The position numbers were made by a program, and so were the translations under genes. A stretch of 10,956 nucleotides of DNA from Bacillota bacterium (GTDB lineage: Bacteria > Bacillota > Clostridia > Lachnospirales > Anaerotignaceae): contig JAFYQL010000051.1 of the NCBI GenBank assembly GCA_017547125.1, forward strand, positions 1 through 10,956. Direction: 5' to 3'. Shown in pieces: positions 6,466 through 10,956 of this stretch. The notes beneath the pieces were generated by a model. The model was given only the letters and a program-made list of their open reading frames with translations. It was not told the origin of the DNA and ran no database searches. Positions within the stretch are counted from its first letter, which is position 1. Each line of letters starts with the position of its first letter.

Positions 6466-8175
6466 TTACTCACTCTCCTCTTTAAGCATAACGTCTTTAA
6501 GTCTGTTAAGTGCCACCTTTGTTTCTGCAGTTGTTTCGCCCATAAGGCTTGCAATTTCCTGCGCAACTCTCATCTGCTTTTCAATTACGTTCTGTGCTAT
6601 TTCAACCGAATGATGCTTAAGCTCTGCAAGTTCTTTCTTTCTACGTTCTTCCGCAGTTATATCCTGCATTGAAACAAAAAGCTCATCACCTTCTATATAA
6701 ACTGTGTTGCACATAACTGTAATGCCATACTCTTCAAGATTCATCTTTTTGTTGAGTATGTCTTTTTTATTATTCATAGCCTCTTCAAATGTGTCTGTGG
6801 CAATGTTAAGGAATGACACACTGCTTCCTGCTATTTCCCCATCTTTTATGCCAAAGCTTCTTTCAGCAACAGGGTTAATCTGCATCACATTAAGGTCTTT
6901 ATCAAGCATAAGAATAATATTTCTTGCATTTTCAAATATTGTGTCGCCTTTGCGTTTTGCTTTTTCTCTTAAACGAGGCCAGCACATTTCTATATCCGCC
7001 ATGCCTTCAAAAACACCCTGTGCTTTTTCACGGCAACTTTCATAGCCACACGCACCGCAGTCAAACTCGTCTGCTCGTGTTTTCTTGCCCATCTTACGAA
7101 GTATTTCTTCTATTTCTTCTGATGTTGCAAGTTTTCTGTTGGCACTTTGTTCAACAAAACTGCGGCTTACATCAATTTTATCCCAGTCAAACTCTTTTCC
7201 CTTGTCTGCCCAGCCGTGCTGCGCAAAGTTTCTTATTTTCTGTCTTCTGCAGAAAAGGTCAGGTGCATCCTTAGGCATAAAAGGACCGTTTATACAACTT
7301 TCAGCACAGGCAGAAACACCCACATAACACTTTGAAAGGGTTCCCTTTTCCATACTTGAAAAAAGCTGCTTTATACTGTTCATGCCGTCAACACGCATTA
7401 TGTCATATCCGTGTTCAGCAGAAAATGTCTTGATATTCTTCCACATATCTCCGGCAATTGAGTATGAAACACCCGAAATTCTTGCTGCCCTGTCAGGCGT
7501 TGTGCCTTCGGTTGTTTTCATATCTATGCCTTTTTTAACAAGCATTTTCAAAACTTCGTCAAATGTAATGTGGTAGTTAAGATATGTATTATCATCAGGC
7601 TTAATCTCATTTTTCTTGCTGAGACACTGTCCCACATAAACAACAATAGCATCCTTATCTTCTTCCTTAACGGCCTTTGCAATAGCCATTACAGGCATAT
7701 CAACAGGAATGAGATACTGTATAAGCTGAGGATGATATTTTTCCACAAAAAGATATATTGCCGGGCAAGTACTGCTTATAAAATATTTCTGCTTGCCTAT
7801 ATTTTCGTTAAGATATTTTATATATTCTCTTGTAATTTTTTCTGAGCCTGCAGCCGCTTCCTGAACAGATGAAAAGCCCATCTTTTTAAGAGCCCCAACA
7901 AATTTGTCAGGCTCTTCAAAAGCACCAAGATAAGCACTGTCTACACAGGCAACCACATTTTTGCCTTCTTCAATGGCTTTTTCAACATTAAACACATCGT
8001 TTTCAACATTTCGTGCATGCATAGGACATGCCACAAAACATCTGCCGCAAGCGATACATTTTTCATCATCTATTTCTGCCTTGTTGTTTATAAAGCGTAT
8101 TGCTTTTACAGGGCATTCTCTTACACATTTATTGCAGTTTTTACAGTTTGTAACTGTAAAATTAAAAAGCTTCAT
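6466..8175 (-). CDS. hfsB: PAS-containing putative sensory [FeFe]-hydrogenase (HfsB-like)
   Basis: This 569-residue cytosolic protein has, in order: a 2[4Fe-4S] ferredoxin domain (C11, C14, C17, C21 and C40, C43, C46, C50); an [FeFe]-hydrogenase H-cluster domain (about 70-300); an RnfB-like [4Fe-4S] motif (C373, C376, C381, C398); a PAS domain (about 405-505, ending SMQDITAEE); and a charged, probably coiled-coil helical tail (506-569). H-cluster ligands are kept: C137 in SSTCPA, C184 in GQCLSKK, C290 and C294 in SACAESC. Thr136 replaces the proton-relay cysteine, as in sensory group C hydrogenases. The architecture matches HfsB of Thermoanaerobacterium saccharolyticum, where the hfs operon was reported as the main source of H2, and phosphatase-linked group C enzymes. 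The start ATG overlaps the stop of the [2Fe-2S] gene (TGATG). Whether it senses H2, redox state or catalyses turnover cannot be told here. Confidence 0.92.
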   Translation of the reverse strand: MKLFNFTVTNCKNCNKCVRECPVKAIRFINNKAEIDDEKCIACGRCFVACPMHARNVENDVFNVEKAIEEGKNVVACVDSAYLGAFEEPDKFVGALKKMGFSSVQEAAAGSEKITREYIKYLNENIGKQKYFISSTCPAIYLFVEKYHPQLIQYLIPVDMPVMAIAKAVKEEDKDAIVVYVGQCLSKKNEIKPDDNTYLNYHITFDEVLKMLVKKGIDMKTTEGTTPDRAARISGVSYSIAGDMWKNIKTFSAEHGYDIMRVDGMNSIKQLFSSMEKGTLSKCYVGVSACAESCINGPFMPKDAPDLFCRRQKIRNFAQHGWADKGKEFDWDKIDVSRSFVEQSANRKLATSEEIEEILRKMGKKTRADEFDCGACGYESCREKAQGVFEGMADIEMCWPRLREKAKRKGDTIFENARNIILMLDKDLNVMQINPVAERSFGIKDGEIAGSSVSFLNIATDTFEEAMNNKKDILNKKMNLEEYGITVMCNTVYIEGDELFVSMQDITAEERRKKELAELKHHSVEIAQNVIEKQMRVAQEIASLMGETTAETKVALNRLKDVMLKEESE

Positions 8176-8417
8176 CAGATCACCTGCTTTTTAACCACGT
8201 TTTCAAAAAATTCTCCAACATTGCTTGGCTGTACTGAATACATTTCACCGTTAAATTTAACGCATACTGCACCAACACAGTTGCCAAGGCAGAATGCCGC
8301 CTTGATGTCAACTTTTTCAGATAATTCGTTTTTTTCAATAAGGTCTTCAAGCTGACCAATTACATCATAAGAGCCTTTAAGATGGCAAACACTGCCGATA
8401 CATACCTGAATTGTCAT
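8175..8417 (-). CDS. Thioredoxin-like [2Fe-2S] ferredoxin (NuoE-type, HfsA-like)
   Basis: This 80-residue protein corresponds to the thioredoxin-fold [2Fe-2S] domain of NuoE/HndA subunits without their N-terminal helical part. Ligand cysteines are C6-x4-C11 and C43-x3-C47 (CIGSVC and CLGNC); C52 is additional. It should carry electrons to or from the hydrogenases encoded just downstream. The ATG follows a strong GGGGGA binding site. The start is 14 nt after the HD gene stop, and the stop codon overlaps the hfsB start by 1 nt, so it is translationally coupled to it. It occupies the first position of the hfs-type operon. Electron donor and acceptor are inferred from context. Confidence 0.9.
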   Translation of the reverse strand: MTIQVCIGSVCHLKGSYDVIGQLEDLIEKNELSEKVDIKAAFCLGNCVGAVCVKFNGEMYSVQPSNVGEFFENVVKKQVI

Positions 8418-8431
8418 GTTTATCCCCCTTT

Positions 8432-9016
8432 TTATTTCAAATAACCGTCTTCCGCCGCTTTTTCAATGAGATTTTTCATATATGAAGCAATCTCTTCCGG
8501 GCCGGAAAATGTTATAGCATTTCTTTTTAATACCTGCTCTTTTCTTATGCCGTGCTCCTGCCATGAAATAAAGTTTGCGGCTTTATTAAGTATAGTTGGC
8601 TGAACCCTGTCGAGTATGGCACAGAATATGGCTTCTTTTGTTTTCTGTTCTTCAAACTCTCTCCATATTGCCATAAATTCTGCCTTCTGATCTTCAGGAA
8701 GAAGTCCATATACCCTATGGGCAGATGCCATTTCTCTTTCTTCCTTGTCTTCGTTGCCCTTGTCGTCATAGCAGTATGTGTCGCCTGCATATATTTCAAC
8801 CACATCGTGCATAAGCATCATTTTTATAACTTTAAGCAAGTCTATATCTTTATCAAAATACTCAGCCAGTACTATGGCCATTATGCAGCTATGCCAGCTA
8901 TGCTCAGCATCGTTTTCCTTACGGCTTGCATCGGCAATATATGTCTGTCTGTATATCTCTTTTATTTTATCAATTTCGAGCAAAAAGTCCATCTGTTTTT
9001 GAAATCTTCCACTCAT
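8432..9016 (-). CDS. HD-domain phosphohydrolase (YfbR/5'-deoxynucleotidase-like)
   Basis: This 194-residue cytosolic metal-dependent phosphohydrolase is of the HD superfamily (HD_3-like). Near the N-terminus SRKENDAEHSWH places His39 in the EHS motif. The HD pair is His70-Asp71 in LMHDVVEIYAGD, with Glu74 and Asp79 nearby, and the distal metal ligand is Asp136 in AILDRVQP. This arrangement is shared with YfbR, which removes phosphate from deoxynucleoside 5'-monophosphates, but the substrate here is unproven. The frame is open upstream to 9082. The ATG at 9016 is chosen because AAAGG lies 9 nt before it; the ATGs at 9022 and 9025 are too close to that site. It lies between purD (69-nt gap) and the hydrogenase operon (14-nt gap), so it is probably on the same transcript as hfsA. 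A role in nucleotide salvage near pur genes is possible. Confidence 0.87.
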   Translation of the reverse strand: MSGRFQKQMDFLLEIDKIKEIYRQTYIADASRKENDAEHSWHSCIMAIVLAEYFDKDIDLLKVIKMMLMHDVVEIYAGDTYCYDDKGNEDKEEREMASAHRVYGLLPEDQKAEFMAIWREFEEQKTKEAIFCAILDRVQPTILNKAANFISWQEHGIRKEQVLKRNAITFSGPEEIASYMKNLIEKAAEDGYLK

Positions 9017-9035
9017 TGCCATCATCCTTTTATAC

Positions 9036-9079
9036 ACAATAAGCATTATACTTCCGCAAGAAAATATAATGCTTGTTGT
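9036..9079. repeat. Imperfect 15-bp inverted repeat between purD and the HD gene
   Basis: Bases 9036-9050 pair with 9065-9079 with a single mismatch (9040/9075) around a 14-nt loop; the inner 10 bp (AAGCATTATA and TATAATGCTT) are perfect. No T-run follows on either strand, so it is not a standard terminator. On the minus strand one arm contains TATAAT (9045-9050), and a perfect TTGACA covers 9077-9082 at the outer edge. They are 26 bp apart, too far to form one promoter. It fills most of the gap before the HD-hfs block and could be an operator, an attenuator-like hairpin or an RNA-processing site. Confidence 0.6.
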
Positions 9080-9085
9080 CAAAGA

Positions 9086-10354
9086 TTATTTGTAAATTTT
9101 AATGCCGATATCGTGTCTGAAATGTTTCTTTTCAAAATCAACAACTTCAACGCCTTCATAAGCAATCTTGATTGCTTCATCAAGATCTTTTCCAAGGCCT
9201 GTTATGCCAAGTACACGTCCGCCGTTTGTAACAAACTTGCCTTCTTTTGAAGCTGTGCCTGCATGGAAAACAACAATGTCTTCTCTCTTTTTAATTTCAT
9301 CAAGGCCTGTAATTTCGTAGCCTTTTGTATAGTCAAGCGGATATCCGCCGCTGGCAAGCACTACACATACTGCCGCATTGTCGTACCACTGAATATCCAT
9401 CTGGTCAAGTCTGCCTTCAACACATGCTTCCATAATTTCAATAAGGTCTGTCTTAAGTCTTGGAAGAACAACCTGTGTTTCAGGGTCGCCGAAGCGTGCA
9501 TTGTATTCGATAACCTTCATGCCGTCTTTTGTAAGCATAAGACCGAAGTAAAGAATACCCACAAATGGTCTGCCTTCTGCCGCCATAGCATCAACTGTTG
9601 GCTGGAAGATAGTCTTCATACATTCAGCATCGATTTCAGGTGTGTAAATTCTGCTTGGTGAGAATGTACCCATACCGCCTGTGTTAAGGCCTTCGTCATT
9701 GTCATATGCTCTCTTGTGGTCCTGAGCTGAAACCATAGGCACTACAGTTTTTCCGTCACAGAAAGAAAGTACGCTTACTTCAGGGCCTGTAAGAAATTCT
9801 TCAATAACAACCTTGCTGCCTGATGCACCAAATTTTTTGTCTACCATAATTTCATCAAGGGCTGCATAAGCTTCGTCCATTGTCTGGCAGATAAGAACAC
9901 CCTTACCAAGAGCAAGACCGTCAGCCTTGATTACGATAGGCATTTCCTGTGCTGAAACATATTCTTTTGCTGCATCATAGTTATCAAATGTTTCGTATTT
10001 AGCAGTTGGAATACCATATTTTTTCATGAGGTCTTTTGAAAAAGCCTTGCTGCCTTCGATAATGGCTGCATTTTTTCTTGGACCAAATACTTTGAGGCCT
10101 TCTGCCTCAAAAGCATCAACAACACCGCCTACAAGAGGATCGTCCATACCAATAATTGTAAAGTCAATTGCATTTTCTTTTGCAAATGCAACAAGCTTGT
10201 CAAATTCCATTGCGCCGATTGGCACACATTCTGCATCCTGCGCAATACCTGCGTTGCCTGGTGCACAGTAAATTTTTTCTATCTTTTCGCTCTGTTTAAG
10301 TTTCCAAACTATTGCATGTTCTCTTCCGCCGCTGCCTACAAGTAATACTTTCAT
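9086..10354 (-). CDS. purD: Phosphoribosylamine-glycine ligase (GAR synthetase)
   Basis: This 422-residue ATP-grasp enzyme joins phosphoribosylamine and glycine to make GAR, an early step of purine synthesis. Visible family motifs are GSGGREHA (7-14), IKADGLALGKG (142-152) in the ATP-grasp core, QDHKRAYD (211-218), NTGGMG (224-229) and EYNARFGDPE (283-292). The usual GPEVPL segment reads GMDDPLVGG (69-77), a variation rather than a break. Length is normal. The ATG overlaps the purN stop by 1 nt (TAATG), with AAGGAG inside purN as binding site, so the two are coupled. After it comes a 69-nt gap with a large inverted repeat before the HD gene. Confidence 0.97.
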   Translation of the reverse strand: MKVLLVGSGGREHAIVWKLKQSEKIEKIYCAPGNAGIAQDAECVPIGAMEFDKLVAFAKENAIDFTIIGMDDPLVGGVVDAFEAEGLKVFGPRKNAAIIEGSKAFSKDLMKKYGIPTAKYETFDNYDAAKEYVSAQEMPIVIKADGLALGKGVLICQTMDEAYAALDEIMVDKKFGASGSKVVIEEFLTGPEVSVLSFCDGKTVVPMVSAQDHKRAYDNDEGLNTGGMGTFSPSRIYTPEIDAECMKTIFQPTVDAMAAEGRPFVGILYFGLMLTKDGMKVIEYNARFGDPETQVVLPRLKTDLIEIMEACVEGRLDQMDIQWYDNAAVCVVLASGGYPLDYTKGYEITGLDEIKKREDIVVFHAGTASKEGKFVTNGGRVLGITGLGKDLDEAIKIAYEGVEVVDFEKKHFRHDIGIKIYK

Positions 10355-10956
10355 TAGTCAAGTCTCCTTACTTTTCCGTTTTCAACTACAATTTTGCCTT
10401 CTGATATAAGTTTTACTGCCTCAGGGAATATCTTCCATTCAGCCTGCTCCATGACTCTTTTCTGAAGCACTTCAGGTGTGTCGCCGTCAAGCACTTCAAC
10501 TGCTTTCTGAATGATAATAGGACCAGCATCAGTTTCTTCATTTACAAAATGAACTGTTGCACCTGTTATCTTAACACCCTTTTCAAGCGCCGCCTCGTGT
10601 ACCTTAAGGCCATAGAAACCATCTCCGCAGAATGACGGAATAAGTGCCGGGTGAATGTTGATAATTTTGTTTTCATATCTCTTGATAAACTTGCTTCCAA
10701 GCACTGTCATATAGCCCGCAAGTATAACAAGGTCAACATCAAAGCTTTCAAGATAGCCTATAAGTGCATCATAAAAAGCATCTTCTGTTTCATAGTCTTT
10801 TTTACGTATAACTGTGCCGTCAATACCGTGATTTGCAGCTCTTTCGAGAGCATAAGCACCTGCACTGTTGGAAACCACCAATACGATTTCGCCGCTTTCA
10901 ATGATGCCCCTTTTCTGGGCATCGATGAGAGCCTGCAGGTTGGTGCCGCCGCCGGA
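10354..10956 (-). CDS. purN: Phosphoribosylglycinamide formyltransferase, 5' end missing
   Basis: The open frame runs to the right edge without a start codon. The 200 visible residues begin SGGGTNLQALIDA, the glycine-rich segment normally found about ten residues from the N-terminus, so only a few residues are missing. PurN transfers a formyl group from 10-formyl-tetrahydrofolate to GAR. The catalytic triad is visible: Asn100 and His102 in NIHPALIPS and Asp143 in TDAGPIII (numbers from the window edge). The reading frame is intact. It is translationally coupled to purD through a 1-nt overlap; purH, often between these two in Firmicutes, is absent at this position. A TTG near 10881 could open a shorter frame, but it falls inside the conserved domain and is not the start. 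Confidence 0.96.
   Translation of the reverse strand, partial: SGGGTNLQALIDAQKRGIIESGEIVLVVSNSAGAYALERAANHGIDGTVIRKKDYETEDAFYDALIGYLESFDVDLVILAGYMTVLGSKFIKRYENKIINIHPALIPSFCGDGFYGLKVHEAALEKGVKITGATVHFVNEETDAGPIIIQKAVEVLDGDTPEVLQKRVMEQAEWKIFPEAVKLISEGKIVVENGKVRRLD

Noticed and set aside
9036..9079. Inverted repeat as the purD terminator
   Set aside because: No T-run follows the hairpin on the minus strand and the loop is large, so intrinsic termination is unlikely.
8717..9250. Plus-strand open frame of 177 codons crossing the HD-purD gap
   Set aside because: It is antisense to two well-supported genes, rich in Phe, Tyr and Cys as typical antisense artefacts are, and resembles no family.
1..10956. 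CRISPR array, tRNA, rRNA or transposase genes
   Set aside because: No regularly spaced repeats, no tRNA-like cloverleaf with its conserved arms, and no transposase or integrase protein were seen.

Overview
The window is a moderately AT-rich piece of chromosome from a strictly anaerobic, fermentative member of the Firmicutes, most likely class Clostridia and possibly a Lachnospiraceae-like gut lineage. Support for this: clostridial-type protein sequences, AGGAG-type ribosome binding sites, an ECF-type vitamin transporter subunit, and a four-gene [FeFe]-hydrogenase operon matching the architecture of the clostridial hfs operon. No genus can be named from the sequence alone.

Layout. At the left edge (1-86, minus) is the start of an asparagine synthetase gene (asnB), divergent from trpS (310-1398, plus), which has a good sigma-A-type promoter and no T-box leader. 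trpS converges on a minus-strand pair encoding a short SDR oxidoreductase (1592-2245) and a VUT/YhhQ-type queuosine-precursor transporter (2247-2993). The whole 193-nt gap between the convergent stop codons is one nested set of inverted repeats that folds as a three-way junction with a bidirectional terminator in one arm. Next come an ECF transporter S component (3097-3606, minus) and a strong terminator (3724-3749).

From 10956 down to 3764 all seven genes lie on the minus strand, tightly packed, and end at that terminator: purN (5' end outside the window), purD, an HD-domain phosphohydrolase, and the hydrogenase block. In transcription order the block encodes a thioredoxin-like [2Fe-2S] ferredoxin (HfsA-like), a PAS-containing [FeFe]-hydrogenase (HfsB-like), a SpoIIE/PP2C-type phosphatase with an extra C-terminal domain (HfsC-like), and a second, group B [FeFe]-hydrogenase with several ferredoxin-type clusters (HfsD-like). 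Gaps inside this run are +69 (purD to HD), +14, -1, +1 and +40 nt.

How the genes may work together. The hydrogenase block looks like a redox/H2-sensing unit joined to a real hydrogenase. HfsB keeps the four H-cluster cysteines but has lost the proton-relay cysteine, and it carries a PAS domain. It is followed, one base after its stop codon, by the phosphatase. An H2 or redox signal relayed to the phosphatase is an inference, while the group B enzyme and the [2Fe-2S] protein would supply redox chemistry. This architecture is not wholly new: it resembles the hfs operon reported in Thermoanaerobacterium saccharolyticum and phosphatase-linked group C hydrogenases. The least explained items are the three-way-junction element at 1400-1592, the C-terminal domain of the phosphatase, and two palindromes placed at operator positions (5266-5279 and 9036-9079).
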